From Dermacoccus abyssi (GTDB taxonomy: Bacteria; Actinomycetota; Actinomycetes; Actinomycetales; Dermatophilaceae): a stretch of 64,000 nt of DNA. Under the pieces are notes generated by a model that saw only the letters and a program-made list of their open reading frames with translations, was not told where the DNA came from and did not search any database. The stretch lies in the NCBI RefSeq assembly GCF_034541975.1, contig NZ_JAVYJM010000001.1; one strand, 5' to 3'. Shown in pieces: positions 41,498 through 55,445 of this stretch (position 1 is the stretch's first letter; the number at the start of each line of letters is the position of its first letter). A program made the translations under genes and the position numbers.

Positions 41498-43675
41498 ATG
41501 CCGAAACCGACCCCCGACACCACTGGCGCGTCGAACGCCGCCACGCGCGACGACGTCGACCTCGCCGCCAACCCGGCGAGCGCCGAGCCGGAAACCGGCC
41601 GGTACACGCCCGACACCGCCGAGCACCGCCCCGAACCGGCCGCGAACGCCCCCACCACCGCGCACGTCGAGGTCGGTGGAGTGCGAGGCATTGGCCGCAT
41701 CCCGGTCACCGACGTCATGCCGATCGTCGACGGCGGCAACCTGCCGACCAAGTCGGTCGTCGACGAGCCGTTCACCGTGCGCGCAACCGTCTTCCGTGAA
41801 GGTCACGACGCCGTCAACGCCTCCCTCGTCATGGTCTCGCCGCACGGCGCCGAGCGCATCGTCACCATGACCTGCGTCAACCCGGGCCTCGACCTGTGGA
41901 CCGCCGAGGCCGAAGCCGACCACGAGGGGGTGTGGCACTTCCGTGTGGAGGGCTGGAGCGACCCGTACGGCACGTGGGAGCACGACGCCACGATCAAGGT
42001 GCCCGCCGGCATCGACGTCGAGGTGATGTTCGAGGAGGGCGCCCGCGTTCTCGACCGCTCGCTCGCCACGAACGACCACCCGGACGACGATGCCCGCGTG
42101 CTCGAGCACGCGGCCGCCACGATGCGCGACACGAGCCTGCCGCAGGACGAGCGCCTCGCCGCGGGCACGTCGCTCAGCGTCAAGGAGGTCATGGAGCGCC
42201 TGCCGCTGCGTGACTTCGTCTCTCCCAGCCCCGACTACCCGTGGCTGGTGGAGCGCAAGCTCGCCCTGTCCGGCGCGTGGTACGAGTTCTTCCCGCGCTC
42301 CGAGGGCGCCTACTTCGACGAGGCCACGGGCAAGTGGGTCTCCGGAACGCTGCGTACGGCCGCCGAGCGCCTTCCGGCCGTCGCCGACATGGGCTTCGAC
42401 GTCGTCTACCTCACGCCGATCCACCCGATCGGCGCGATCAACCGCAAGGGTCCGAACAACTCGCTGACGGCCGGCCCCGAGGATCCGGGTTCGCCGTACG
42501 CCATCGGCAGCAAGGACGGTGGCCACGACGCCATCGAGCCGTCGCTGGGCACCTTCGACGATCTCGACGCCTTCGTCGCCCGCGCCGAGGAGCTCGGCCT
42601 GGAGGTCGCGCTCGACATCGCGCTGCAGTGCGCGCCTGACCACCCGTGGGTCACCGAGCACCCCGAGTGGTTCACGACGCGTAGCGACGGCACGATCGCC
42701 TACGCCGAGAACCCGCCGAAGAAGTACCAGGACATCTACCCCCTGAACTTCGACAACGACCCGGCCGGCATCTACGCCGAGATGCGCCGCGTCATGCAGG
42801 TGTGGATCGACCACGGCATCAAGATCTTCCGGGTCGACAACCCGCACACGAAGCCTGTCGAGTTCTGGCAGTGGCTCATCGCCGACGTCGCGAAGAACCA
42901 CCCGGACGTCATCTGGCTCGCCGAGGCGTTCACGAAGCCCGCCATGATGCACAACCTCGGGCGCATCGGCTTCCAGCAGAGCTACACGTACTACGCGTGG
43001 CGCCACCAGCCGTGGGAGATCCGCGAGTACCTCGACGAGCTCATCGGCGATACCGCGAGTTACATGCGTCCGAGCTTCTGGCCGACGACGCACGACATCC
43101 TCACGCCGTACATGCAGTTCGGCGGCCCGGCAGCGTGGAAGCTGCGCGCCGCTCTCGCCGCGACGCTCGTGCCCACCTACGGCATCTACGCCGGCTACGA
43201 GCTCATGGAAAGCGTCGCCCGGCCGGGTGCCCAAGAGCAGATCGACAACGAGAAGTACCAGTTCAAGAACCGCGGGTGGGACGACTACCTGCCAGGCGGG
43301 CCCAAGGAAGGTCAGTCGATCGACTGGTACCTGCGCCGGATCAACGAGATCCGCCGCGCGCACCCGGCCCTCGAACACCTGCGTAACCTGCGCTGGCACG
43401 GCGTCGACGACGAGAACTTCCTTGTCTTCTCCAAGCGCCGTGTGCTGACCGACGGCAGCGAGGACACGATCCTCGTCGTGGCCAACACCGACCCGCACGC
43501 CACGCGTGAGACCTGGGTGCACCTCGACATGGGAGCGCTCGGCCTGCGCGGCGACGAGGGCTTCGTGGCCCACGACCTCCTCAGCGATGCCACCTGGCAC
43601 TGGGGCGAGCACAACTTCGTCCGGCTCGGACCGGACGCCGAAAACGTTCACATCATCCACGTAAGGCGGTTCTGA
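41498..43675 (+). CDS. glgE: Alpha-1,4-glucan:maltose-1-phosphate maltosyltransferase GlgE
   Basis: GlgE (725 aa from ATG 41498) extends alpha-glucan with maltose from maltose-1-phosphate. After about 60 disordered residues come an N-terminal beta domain (VGGVRGIGRIPVTDVMPIVDGG), a helical S domain and a GH13 barrel: HPIGAINRKGPNNSL, nucleophile Asp in IKIFRVDNPHTKP, acid/base Glu in IWLAEAFTKPAMM, and WPTTHDILTPYMQFGGP. An in-frame GTG at 41468 is an alternative start; neither has a clear Shine-Dalgarno. Six nt separate it from treS. Confidence 0.96.
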   Translation: MPKPTPDTTGASNAATRDDVDLAANPASAEPETGRYTPDTAEHRPEPAANAPTTAHVEVGGVRGIGRIPVTDVMPIVDGGNLPTKSVVDEPFTVRATVFREGHDAVNASLVMVSPHGAERIVTMTCVNPGLDLWTAEAEADHEGVWHFRVEGWSDPYGTWEHDATIKVPAGIDVEVMFEEGARVLDRSLATNDHPDDDARVLEHAAATMRDTSLPQDERLAAGTSLSVKEVMERLPLRDFVSPSPDYPWLVERKLALSGAWYEFFPRSEGAYFDEATGKWVSGTLRTAAERLPAVADMGFDVVYLTPIHPIGAINRKGPNNSLTAGPEDPGSPYAIGSKDGGHDAIEPSLGTFDDLDAFVARAEELGLEVALDIALQCAPDHPWVTEHPEWFTTRSDGTIAYAENPPKKYQDIYPLNFDNDPAGIYAEMRRVMQVWIDHGIKIFRVDNPHTKPVEFWQWLIADVAKNHPDVIWLAEAFTKPAMMHNLGRIGFQQSYTYYAWRHQPWEIREYLDELIGDTASYMRPSFWPTTHDILTPYMQFGGPAAWKLRAALAATLVPTYGIYAGYELMESVARPGAQEQIDNEKYQFKNRGWDDYLPGGPKEGQSIDWYLRRINEIRRAHPALEHLRNLRWHGVDDENFLVFSKRRVLTDGSEDTILVVANTDPHATRETWVHLDMGALGLRGDEGFVAHDLLSDATWHWGEHNFVRLGPDAENVHIIHVRRF

Positions 43676-43679
43676 AGAC

Positions 43680-45469
<1,790 letters not shown>

Positions 45470-45470
<1 letters not shown>

Positions 45471-48400
45471 TGGTGGCCGAGATCCACTCGAACGCTTCGA
45501 TGGAGCCCGGCAAGATCGACCTCGTCGGCCCATGGGCGGCGAAGCAGCGCTGGTTCCAGGGCAAGGGGGGCACGCCGCAGTTCCACCGGACGAGCGCCTT
45601 CCGGCTGGCCGACCCGAGCGGTCAGGTCGGCGTCGAGATCATGTTCCTGCGGGACGTCACGTCCGGCGAGAACACGACCTACCAGATCCCCGTCACCTAC
45701 CGCGGCGAGCGGGTACCGGAGTTGGAGCACGCCCTCATCGGCACGTCCGAGCACTCCGTCCTCGGCACGCGGTACTTCTACGACGGCCCGCACGACCCGG
45801 TGTTCGCGGCGGCTCTGCTCGACGTCATGGTCAACGCCGGCACGGAGGAGGAGCGCAGCGACGGCGTCGTCGAGATGACCGTCAAGGGCCGCCCCAGCCC
45901 CCGCGGGGCGGGGCTGCCCCGCATGCGCAGCGCGAAGGTGCTCAGCGGCGAGCAGTCGAACACGTCGATCATCTACACGCTCGACGACGGCTCGCAGCTC
46001 ATCGCCAAGCTCTTCCGCGTGCTCCACGTCGGCTCCAACCCCGACATCGAGATCACGAACGCCCTCACCGCGGCGGGCAACCAGCACGTGCCGGCCCTCT
46101 ACGCGTCGCTGGCCGGCTCGTACAGCGAGGGTCGCCACAGCCGCGAGCGCGTGACGGCCGACCTCGCGTTCGCGCAGGAGTTCCTGCCGAACGTGCGTGA
46201 CGCATGGCGCGAGGCCCTCGAAGCCGCTCGTGACAACCGTGACTTCACCGAGGGAGCCCGCGCCCTGGGCCGCACGACGGCTGAGGTCCACCGCACCCTC
46301 GCCGAGGTTCTGCCGACGGCCGAGCCCGACGCGAACCGCATCAGCGACCTCGTCGACGAGATGCACAAGCGCGCGGCCGCTGCCTTCCACGAGGCCGAGC
46401 ACCTGGCGCAGCACACGACGGCCGTCTCCGCCCGCATCGAGGCGAGCCGCGGCGCGACGTGGCCGGCGTTCCAGCGCATCCACGGCGACTACCACCTCGG
46501 TCAGGTGCTCGACGTACCCGAGCGCGGGTGGGTGCTGCTCGACTTCGAGGGCGAGCCGCTGCGTCCGCTCGGCGAACGAACGAACCCCGACGTCACCGTG
46601 CGCGACGTCGCGGGCATGCTGCGTTCCTTCGACTACGCCGGAGGCACGATCGAGAACGAGCAGCCGGGCGCCGACGGCGACCGCCGCGCCTGGGTCGACG
46701 CGACGCAGGCGGCGTTCCTCGAAGGCTACGAGCGTGAGGCCGGCGCCTCCGTCCCCCGCGACCTGCTCGATCTGTTCGTGCTCGACAAGGCGCTCTACGA
46801 GATCTCCTACGAAGCCCGCAACCGTCCGGATTGGCTCAGCATCCCCGCGAACGCCGTCGTCCGGATCCTCGAGGCCGCACCGCAGGCCTCCGAAGTGCAC
46901 GCCATGAGCGCGCACCCCGTCACGCCGCTCGCCCACATCGGCAACGCGGCTGCGGGCACCGACGAAAGGAGCACCATGAACTCCGAGAACACTCCCCCGC
47001 CCGTCACGACGCGCGGCGTCCCCGCAACCGATGACACCACCGTCGCCGAGCCGGGCAGCAAGCCCGACGCCGCAGGAACCGGGGTCGTGAGCAGCGTCGT
47101 CGGTGCAACCAAGGAGCTGGCGACTCAGGCCGGTTCGGCCCTCGGAATGGACACCGCACGCTCCGGCGGCGAGGTGCGTCCCGCATCGGTCGACACGAAC
47201 GAGTTGAACGCCGTCCTCGCCGGTGAACACCGCGACCCGCACCGCGTCCTCGGTGCTCACGTCGCCGACGGCGTCATCACGTTCCGTGTCGTGCGTCCGA
47301 TGGCACGCACGGTCGCCGTCGAGATGGGCGATCAGCGCGTCGAGCTCACACACGAGCACGAGGGCATCTGGGTGGGCGCCACCGCGGGCGAGCACATGCC
47401 GGACTACCGCATCCTCACAACCTACGAGGACGGCGCGGAGCAGCGCGGGGACGACCCGTACCGCTTCATGCCGACGCTCGGCGAGATCGACCTCCACCTC
47501 ATCGGTGAGGGTCGTCACGAGGAGTTGTGGAACGTGCTCGGTGCGCACGTGCGCACCTACCCGAGCGTCATGGGTGACGTCACCGGCACGTCGTTCGCGG
47601 TCTGGGCGCCCAACGCCAAGGCCGTGCGCGTCGTCGGCGACTTCAACCACTGGGACGGTGTCGGCCACGGAATGCGCACGCTCTCCGATTCCGGTGTGTG
47701 GGAGCTCTTCGTGCCCGACGTGCACGAGGGCACCGCCTACAAGTTCGAGATCCTGTGCAGCGACGGCGTCCGTCGCGCCAAGGCCGACCCGATGGCCCGC
47801 CTCGCCGAGACGGCGCCCGCCACCGCCTCGAAGGTGACGCGTTCGCACTACGAGTGGAACGACTCGGCCTGGATGACGAAGCGCGCGGAGACCGACCCCC
47901 ACCACGGCCCGATGTCGACCTACGAGGTCCACCTCGGCTCCTGGCGTCAGGGGCAGAGCTACCGTGACCTCGCCGAACACCTGGTCAACTACGTCAAGGA
48001 CCTTGGCTTCACGCACGTGGAGTTCATGCCCGTCATGGAGCACCCCTACCCGCCGAGCTGGGGCTACCACGTCACGAGCTACTACGCGCCCAACAGTCGC
48101 TTCGGCGACCCGGACGACTTCAAGTTCCTCGTCGACCGCCTCCACCAGGAGGGCATCGGGGTCATCCTCGACTGGGTGCCAGGTCACTTCGCCACCGACG
48201 AGTGGGCGCTCGCCCGTTTCGACGGCCAGGCGCTCTACGAGCACCCGGACCCGCGCAAGGGCTGGCACCCCGAGTGGGGTTCGAACATCTTCGACTACGG
48301 CCGCCCGCAGGTGCGCAACTTCCTCGTCGCCAACGCGCTGTACTGGCTCGAGGAGTTCCACGCCGACGGTCTGCGCGTCGACGGTGTCGCCTCGATGCTG

Positions 48401-49897
48401 TACCTCAACTACGCCCGCAAGGACGGCGAATGGGTGCCGAACAAGTTCGGCGGCCAGGAGAACCTCGAAGCCGTGCAGCTGCTGCAGGAGACGAACGCGA
48501 CGGCGTACAAGCGCACGCCGGGAGCCGTCATCATCGCCGAGGAGTCGACGTCGTGGCCGGGCATCACCCGCTCGACCGATTCGGGCGGCCTGGGCTTCGG
48601 CCTGAAGTGGAACATGGGCTGGATGCACGACTCGCTCGACTACGTCGCGCGTGAGCCGATCTACCGTCAGCATCATCACCACGACCTGACGTTCGCGCTC
48701 GTCTACGCGTTCAGCGAGCAGTTCGTGCTGCCCGTCAGCCACGACGAGGTCGTGCACGGCAAGGGCAGCCTGCTGCGCAAGATGCCCGGTGATCGCTGGC
48801 AGCAGCTCGCCGGTGTGCGCGCCTACCTCGCGTACATGTGGGCCCACCCCGGCAAGCAGCTGCTCTTCATGGGTTCGGAGTTCGCGCAGGAGGCCGAGTG
48901 GGCCGACGGGCGCAGCCTCGACTGGTGGCTCCTCGACCAGCCGGCACACTACGGCGTCCACGCGATGATGAAGGATCTCAACCGGGCCTACCGTGAGCGC
49001 CCGGCGATGTGGGCTCTCGACCACTCGGGTGAGGGCTTCCGCTGGATCAACGCCGACGACGCCGACCGCAACGCCTACACGTGGCTCCGCTTCGCCGAGG
49101 CGGAGTCCGACGGCTACCGCCCCGTCGTCGCCGTGGCGGCCAACTTTGCCGGATCGCCGCACGAGAACGTGCGCGTCGGTCTGCCACACGCGGGCACCTG
49201 GAACGAGATCCTCAACACCGATGCCCAGGCGTACGGTGGTTCCGGAGTCGGAAACCTCGGTTCCGTCGTCGCGGAGGAAATTCCGTGGGACGGGCAGCCG
49301 TACTCGGCCGAGATCACCATGCCGCCGCTCGGCGTGGTGTGGTTCGAGCCGGCAACGCGCCCCGACATGACGCAGGTGGCTGCGCACACCGCTACCGAGC
49401 AGGCCAGTGGCGCCGATTCATCGTCCACCGCAACGGCACGACAGGAGAACACGATGAGTGACCAGAACGCAGCGACGAGTTCGTCCGACAAGCAGCCGTC
49501 CGAGGCCCTCATCGCGGGCGCGCCGCTCGAGGACGCCGCAGGCAACCCGGGCGCACTCGATCAGCCGCTCGACGGTTCGCGTGGCGGCGCGCAGGCCGAG
49601 GACGCTCAGGGAGCGGCCGGCGACCAGCAGGCGCGTTCGCGTACCGGCGTCCCGGCGACGCACCCCGTCGACCACGCGGACGAGGGTGGTTTCGACGTCG
49701 AGCAGACCGAGTCGAAGGCGCGCGAGCGTGCCTTCACGCCGGCCGGCGAGGACGAGACGGGTGACGAGCCCGTCGAGCACCTCAAGGACATCACCGGCAC
49801 GCCCGGTGGCGGCCTCGACGAGGACGTCGAGGGTGGCCGCTGGGGCCCCGACGACGAGGCTCGCGACGCCGCCGACCAGACGCGTCAGCGCGACTGA
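45470..49897 (+). CDS. Maltokinase-GlgB fused reading frame with acidic tail
   Basis: One 1475-codon frame spans three units without a stop. Residues 1 to about 475: maltokinase (Mak/Pep2), with KLFRVLHVGSNPDIEI, catalytic HGDYHLGQVL and LLDFEGEPLRPLGER. Residues 503-1328: 1,4-alpha-glucan branching enzyme, with an extension of about 90 residues, two N-terminal beta domains (FAVWAPNAKAVRVVGDFNHW), nucleophile Asp in GLRVDGVASMLYL, Glu in IIAEESTSWPG and VSHDEVVHGKGSLL. Residues 1329-1475: acidic, low-complexity tail. Each internal unit has its own ribosome site: AAGGAG 4 nt before ATG 46976, and AGGAG 6 nt before ATG 49454. So separate GlgB and tail proteins may be made besides, or instead of, a fusion. 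Confidence 0.9.
46966..46978 (+). promoter_or_regulatory. Internal ribosome binding site and start for GlgB
   Basis: AAGGAG at 46966-46971, CACC spacer, ATG at 46976 in frame with the maltokinase frame. It gives MNSENTPPPVTTRG and would yield a stand-alone 973-residue GlgB plus tail. Confidence 0.65.
49454..49897 (+). CDS. Possible separate acidic hypothetical protein (3' unit of the fused frame)
   Basis: ATG 49454 has AGGAG 6 nt upstream and starts a 147-residue sequence, MSDQNAATSSSDKQPSEALI, that ends at the same stop as the maltokinase-GlgB frame. It is rich in Asp, Glu, Gly and Ala (GGGLDEDVEGGRWGPDDEAR near the end), has no hydrophobic core or cysteine, and is probably disordered. No family recognised. 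It may be translated only as the tail of GlgB, only from this start, or both. Confidence 0.5.
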   Translation: MSDQNAATSSSDKQPSEALIAGAPLEDAAGNPGALDQPLDGSRGGAQAEDAQGAAGDQQARSRTGVPATHPVDHADEGGFDVEQTESKARERAFTPAGEDETGDEPVEHLKDITGTPGGGLDEDVEGGRWGPDDEARDAADQTRQRD

Positions 49898-49917
49898 CGA
49901 CCCGCTCGATCGAGCGC

Positions 49918-49958
49918 ATGAGGCCGGCCGTACCCGCCAGGGGTGCGGCCGGCCTCAT
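49918..49958 (+). terminator. Terminator after the glgE-treS-mak/glgB operon
   Basis: ATGAGGCCGGCCG (49918-49930) pairs perfectly with CGGCCGGCCTCAT (49946-49958), 15-nt loop, 20 nt beyond the stop. Confidence 0.78.
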
Positions 49959-50032
49959 CGCGTCCGCCCCGCCTCGCTCGGGGCATCGGTTCGGGCGTTT
50001 ACGTCGCCGCTCAAAGAGGGCAGGATGAAGGC

Positions 50033-51676
<1,644 letters not shown>

Positions 51677-51689
51677 CGACGCACGGAAG

Positions 51690-51731
51690 CGCTCGAGGCC
51701 TCGCCGACGGACGTCGGCGAGGCCTCGAGCG
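51690..51731 (+). terminator. Hairpin terminator after pgm
   Basis: A perfect 19-bp stem (51690-51708 with 51713-51731) with a GGAC loop, starting 14 nt after the pgm stop. Confidence 0.8.
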
Positions 51732-51845
51732 ATCCAGCTGAGGGGTGGGGCTGGGTAGCCGAACGGGACCATCGGACGATCGCCTTACGGCGACCGGGCC
51801 CCGCGTCCGTCCTGCGCCGCGCCGCACCCTCGGATCGAGACCCGA

Positions 51846-52886
51846 TCAGTACAGCGCCGACATGAGGGACGTGCGTGCCTTCTTGACGCGAGGGTCGCTC
51901 GCGCCGACGACGTCGAACAACTCGACGAGGTGCTCGCGAACGCGGGTGCGCTCGTCGTCACGCGTCGCTTTGACGACGTCGATGAGCCGGGCGAAGGCAT
52001 CCTCGACGTGGCCACCGAGCAGGTCGAGGTCGGCCACGGTCATCTGCGCCTCGACGTCCTCGGGATTGGTCGCCGCAGCCTCACGGGCCGCGTTGAGGTC
52101 GGCACCCTGCGTGCGCTGCATCAACTTGACCTGGCCGCGCGCGAGGCGCGCCTCCTCGTCCTTGGGGTTCTGCTCCAGTGCCTTGTCGAATGCGGCCAGG
52201 GCACCCTCGTAGTCGCCCTGGTCGATCGCGTCGTAGGCGATCTTGTGAAGGGGCGGCAGTTCCGGCTCCGGCGAGACATCAGCATCGGAACCGCCGTCCG
52301 CGGCGCCCGCGGCGTTCGGGTCGTAGTCGGCCACACGGCCGGTGACGCCGTTCTGCACGGCGATCTGGACGATCTGACCGACCATCTCCTCGCCCATCGC
52401 ATCGTCGACGACGGGCGGGATCGGGATCGGCTGGCCCTGGACGAAAGCGGCCGCGAGAACCTGACCGGGCTGGCCCTGCTGCGCTGCCTGCTGCGATAAC
52501 TGCGCGAACACCTGACCGATCTCGGGTGCCTCGTCGAGGTCGGCGACACCGAGAAGCACCCGCCCCTGCTGGGCACGCACCGCTCGCGCCAGAACGTCGA
52601 TGGGCTGCTGGGAAGCGGGCTGCGAACGAGCCCACACCGCGACGATGACAGGGTGGGTCATCGACTGCTGCGCGAGTGCCTGGAAGTTGTCCGCCGTGAC
52701 GTCCACGACCAGGCCGTCGCGGCGGAACGTGCCGCCTTCTTGCGCCTGCCCCGATGACGGCGCGGGGGCTCCCGGACCCTGGGCGCCGGGCGTCGCGTTG
52801 CCGGGAGCCGCAGCCTGCGGCTTCTTGAGCGAGGAGAGGTCAACAGCGCCGCGCAGGGACGCGGCGTTCAACGGCTGGTTCGTCAT
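51846..52886 (-). CDS. YbbN-like thioredoxin-fold/TPR co-chaperone
   Basis: The 346-aa protein has a disordered Ala/Pro/Gly/Gln N-terminus (about 55 residues), a thioredoxin-like domain (VVDVTADNFQALAQQSMTHP) and TPR-like helical repeats (PLHKIAYDAIDQGDYEGALA, repeated pattern to about residue 330). The redox CxxC is absent: the corresponding stretch is WARSQPAS, so it is not an oxidoreductase. E. coli YbbN (CnoX) is a holdase handing clients to chaperonins; actinobacterial homologues are usually annotated as co-chaperone YbbN. Confidence 0.87.
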   Translation of the reverse strand: MTNQPLNAASLRGAVDLSSLKKPQAAAPGNATPGAQGPGAPAPSSGQAQEGGTFRRDGLVVDVTADNFQALAQQSMTHPVIVAVWARSQPASQQPIDVLARAVRAQQGRVLLGVADLDEAPEIGQVFAQLSQQAAQQGQPGQVLAAAFVQGQPIPIPPVVDDAMGEEMVGQIVQIAVQNGVTGRVADYDPNAAGAADGGSDADVSPEPELPPLHKIAYDAIDQGDYEGALAAFDKALEQNPKDEEARLARGQVKLMQRTQGADLNAAREAAATNPEDVEAQMTVADLDLLGGHVEDAFARLIDVVKATRDDERTRVREHLVELFDVVGASDPRVKKARTSLMSALY

Positions 52887-52996
52887 GACGGCATTCTTGC
52901 AGGGCCCTCGCGCAGAGTCACCGTGTGATCGCCGACAGCGAAAAACAGCCCCGGACCTCGCTGTTCGAACCCCCGGTCAGCGCTGCCCCCGAGTGG

Positions 52997-53024
52997 CGCC
53001 CCTCCCGGCAATCACCGAGGGGCG
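52997..53024 (-). terminator. Hairpin terminator after the acyl-CoA mutase gene
   Basis: CGCCCCTC (52997-53004) pairs with GAGGGGCG (53017-53024), 29 nt past the mutase stop on the minus strand. The spacer 52887-53052 holds nothing else that I can see. Confidence 0.5.
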
Positions 53025-53052
53025 TCAGCGCGGAGAACGGGCCCGGCGCCGA

Positions 53053-54819
53053 TCAGAAAGCCGCTGGCTCCCGGTACTCGCCCCACAGTTCCTTGAGCGC
53101 CCCGCAGATCTCACCGAGCGTGGCCTCGGCGCGCGCCGCCTCCAGCATCGGCTCGATGAGGTTCGCGTCGGTCTTCGCGGCCGCGACGAGCGCCTCCAAC
53201 TTCTCCCGGACACGAGCGCCGTCACGTGCGACCTTGCGCTCCTCGAGCTGCGCCACCTGGTCACGCTCGACCTCGTGACTGATGCGCAGGATCTCGAGCG
53301 GCTTCGCGTTCGTCTCCATGTGCGCGTTGACGCCCACGATGCGCTTGTCGCCCTTCTCCAGGGCCTGCTGGTAGCGGAACGAGGAGTCGGCGATGTGACC
53401 GGTGAACCACGCCTCCTCGATACCGCGCAGGAGACCACTCGTCATCGGGCCGACCTCGTGACGGACGGTGCCGTCCTCGTCACGCGGTGCACCTGCCTCC
53501 CCGAGGTCACGGATCTGAGCGAAGATCTTCTCGGCCTCGGCCTCGATCTTGTCGGTGAGTGCCTCGACGTACCACGAGCCGCCGAGCGGGTCGGCGACGT
53601 TCGTGATGCCGGTCTCCTCCATGAGCACCTGTTGCGTACGGAGCGCGATCTCGGCCGACTCGTCCGTCGGCAGCGCCAGCGTCTCGTCGAGGGCATTCGT
53701 GTGGAGCGAGTTCGTTCCGCCGAGCACGGCGGAAAGCGCCTCCACCGCGGTGCGGACGACGTTGTTGATCGGCTGCTGCGCCGTGAGGGAGACACCCGCC
53801 GTCTGCGTGTGGAACCGCATCCACATCGCCTTCTCGGACGTGGCGCCGTACTCCTCCTTCATCCAACGCGCCCAGATACGGCGGGCCGCACGGAACTTCG
53901 CGATCTCCTCGAAGAAGTCGACATGGGCATCGAAGAAGAACGACAGGCCCGGAGCGAACGTGTTGACGTCGAGACCACGCGAGAGACCGAGCTCGACGTA
54001 GCCGAACCCGTCGGCCAGCGTGTAGGCCAGTTCCTGCGCGGCCGTCGCTCCCGCCTCGCGGATGTGGTAACCCGAGACCGAGAGCGGCTTGTAGGCCGGC
54101 ATGTTCGCGGTGGTGTACTCCATGAGGTCGGCGATGAGGCGCAGATGCGGCTCCGGAGCGAAGAGCCACTCCTTCTGCGCGATGTACTCCTTGAAGATGT
54201 CCGTCTGCAACGTTCCGTTCAACGTGCCGATGTCGACACCCTGACGCTCCGCCGCGACGACGTACATGCAGAACACCGGAACCGCAGGGCCGGAGATGGT
54301 CATCGACGTCGTGACGTCGCCGAGCGGAATGGAGTCGAAGAGGATCTCCATGTCGGCGACGGAGTCGATGGCGACACCGCAGTGGCCGACCTCGCCGAGG
54401 GAGAGTTCCTCGTCGGAGTCGCGTCCCATGAGCGTCGGCATGTCGAATGCGACGGAGAGACCGCCACCGCCGCGGCCGAGGATCATCCGGTAGCGCTCGT
54501 TGGTCTGCTTGGCATTGCCGAAGCCGGCGAACTGACGGATCGTCCAGGGGCGCCCGCGGTACCCGGTCGAGTGCAGACCACGCGTGTACGGGTACTCACC
54601 CGGCCACCCGATGCGCGGGTCGACCTCACCGTCGGTGGGGCCGTAGACGGGGTCGACCTCCTCGCCCGAGAGGGTCGTGAAGTCGGCGTCGCGCACGAGA
54701 CCCTTCGCGACGGCGTCGTCATAACGCTTCTGCCAGGCGCTGCGTCCGGTGCTCGGGGTGGTGGCACCGCCGTCCGCGCCGCTGCCGTGGGATGTGTCGG
54801 CATCGATGTAGGCGTTCAT
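53053..54819 (-). CDS. B12-dependent acyl-CoA mutase large subunit (isobutyryl/methylmalonyl-CoA mutase family)
   Basis: The 588-aa protein from ATG 54819 is the substrate-binding TIM barrel of the mutase family (RPWTIRQFAGFGNAKQTNERY, GGGGLSVAFDMPTLMGRDSD, NGTLQTDIFKEYIAQKEWLF, TNSLHTNALDETLALPT). It lacks the C-terminal cobalamin domain with DxHxxG, so it needs a separate small subunit, not in the window. At the place of MCM Arg207 (VRNTY), which holds the methylmalonyl carboxylate, it has Gln (AQKEW), as in isobutyryl-CoA mutase; this argues against methylmalonyl-CoA. TACCGT lies 7 nt before the ATG (leaderless). Confidence 0.9.
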   Translation of the reverse strand: MNAYIDADTSHGSGADGGATTPSTGRSAWQKRYDDAVAKGLVRDADFTTLSGEEVDPVYGPTDGEVDPRIGWPGEYPYTRGLHSTGYRGRPWTIRQFAGFGNAKQTNERYRMILGRGGGGLSVAFDMPTLMGRDSDEELSLGEVGHCGVAIDSVADMEILFDSIPLGDVTTSMTISGPAVPVFCMYVVAAERQGVDIGTLNGTLQTDIFKEYIAQKEWLFAPEPHLRLIADLMEYTTANMPAYKPLSVSGYHIREAGATAAQELAYTLADGFGYVELGLSRGLDVNTFAPGLSFFFDAHVDFFEEIAKFRAARRIWARWMKEEYGATSEKAMWMRFHTQTAGVSLTAQQPINNVVRTAVEALSAVLGGTNSLHTNALDETLALPTDESAEIALRTQQVLMEETGITNVADPLGGSWYVEALTDKIEAEAEKIFAQIRDLGEAGAPRDEDGTVRHEVGPMTSGLLRGIEEAWFTGHIADSSFRYQQALEKGDKRIVGVNAHMETNAKPLEILRISHEVERDQVAQLEERKVARDGARVREKLEALVAAAKTDANLIEPMLEAARAEATLGEICGALKELWGEYREPAAF

Positions 54820-54847
54820 GGCGACCACGGTACGCCACGAGTGTGAC

Positions 54848-55372
54848 CTACTTCACGGTAGTTGGGCGCGTCATCCGCAGATCGCGGTTGCCCTCGTCGT
54901 CCTGTTCCCTCCTGACGCCGTCGATGTCGAAACCGTGGCGGCGGTAGAACGCAATGGCGCGCTCATTGCCCTCGACCACCCACAGGTAAGCGGGCCGATC
55001 CGCCAGCTCGAGCCTCATGAGTTCCTGGGCGACGCCCGTCCCCTGGTGCTCGCGGGCGAGGTTGAGCACCCAGAGCTCCGTGGGCGCGGGAGCGTCCTCG
55101 TCGCGCGCCTGCCCGACGGTGATCCATCCAGCCAGGGCACCCGTGGCGCGTTCGATCGCCCCGACGACTCGGGGTGAGTCGTCACCGCCGAGGATCTGAC
55201 GCCACTTCACGGTGATGCGCTCGACGTCGAGGGCATCGAGAGCCGCCTGTGCCATGAGTCCCGGGTAGGTCTCGCGCCAGACGCGGATGTGCACGGCCGC
55301 GATGTCCGCGGCGTCGTCAGCCGTAAGACGGCGGATGGCGTAGCGATCAGCGACGACGGAGTAGTCGTCCAT
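54848..55372 (-). CDS. GNAT family N-acetyltransferase
   Basis: A 174-aa acetyltransferase with one GNAT domain: IRRLTADDAADIAAVHIRVW at the start, LWVLNLAREHQGTGVAQELMR (acetyl-CoA loop, QGTGVA) and YLWVVEGNERAIAFYRRHGF. The substrate is unknown. The ATG is 6 nt after TAGCGT on the minus strand (leaderless). Its stop is 20 nt from the mutase start. Confidence 0.9.
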   Translation of the reverse strand: MDDYSVVADRYAIRRLTADDAADIAAVHIRVWRETYPGLMAQAALDALDVERITVKWRQILGGDDSPRVVGAIERATGALAGWITVGQARDEDAPAPTELWVLNLAREHQGTGVAQELMRLELADRPAYLWVVEGNERAIAFYRRHGFDIDGVRREQDDEGNRDLRMTRPTTVK

Positions 55373-55445
55373 GGCAGAACGCTAACGTCTCAACCCCTGA
55401 CGAAAGAGCTTGCATCCACTCACGCGAGGGGCGTTGCCTGGCGAC

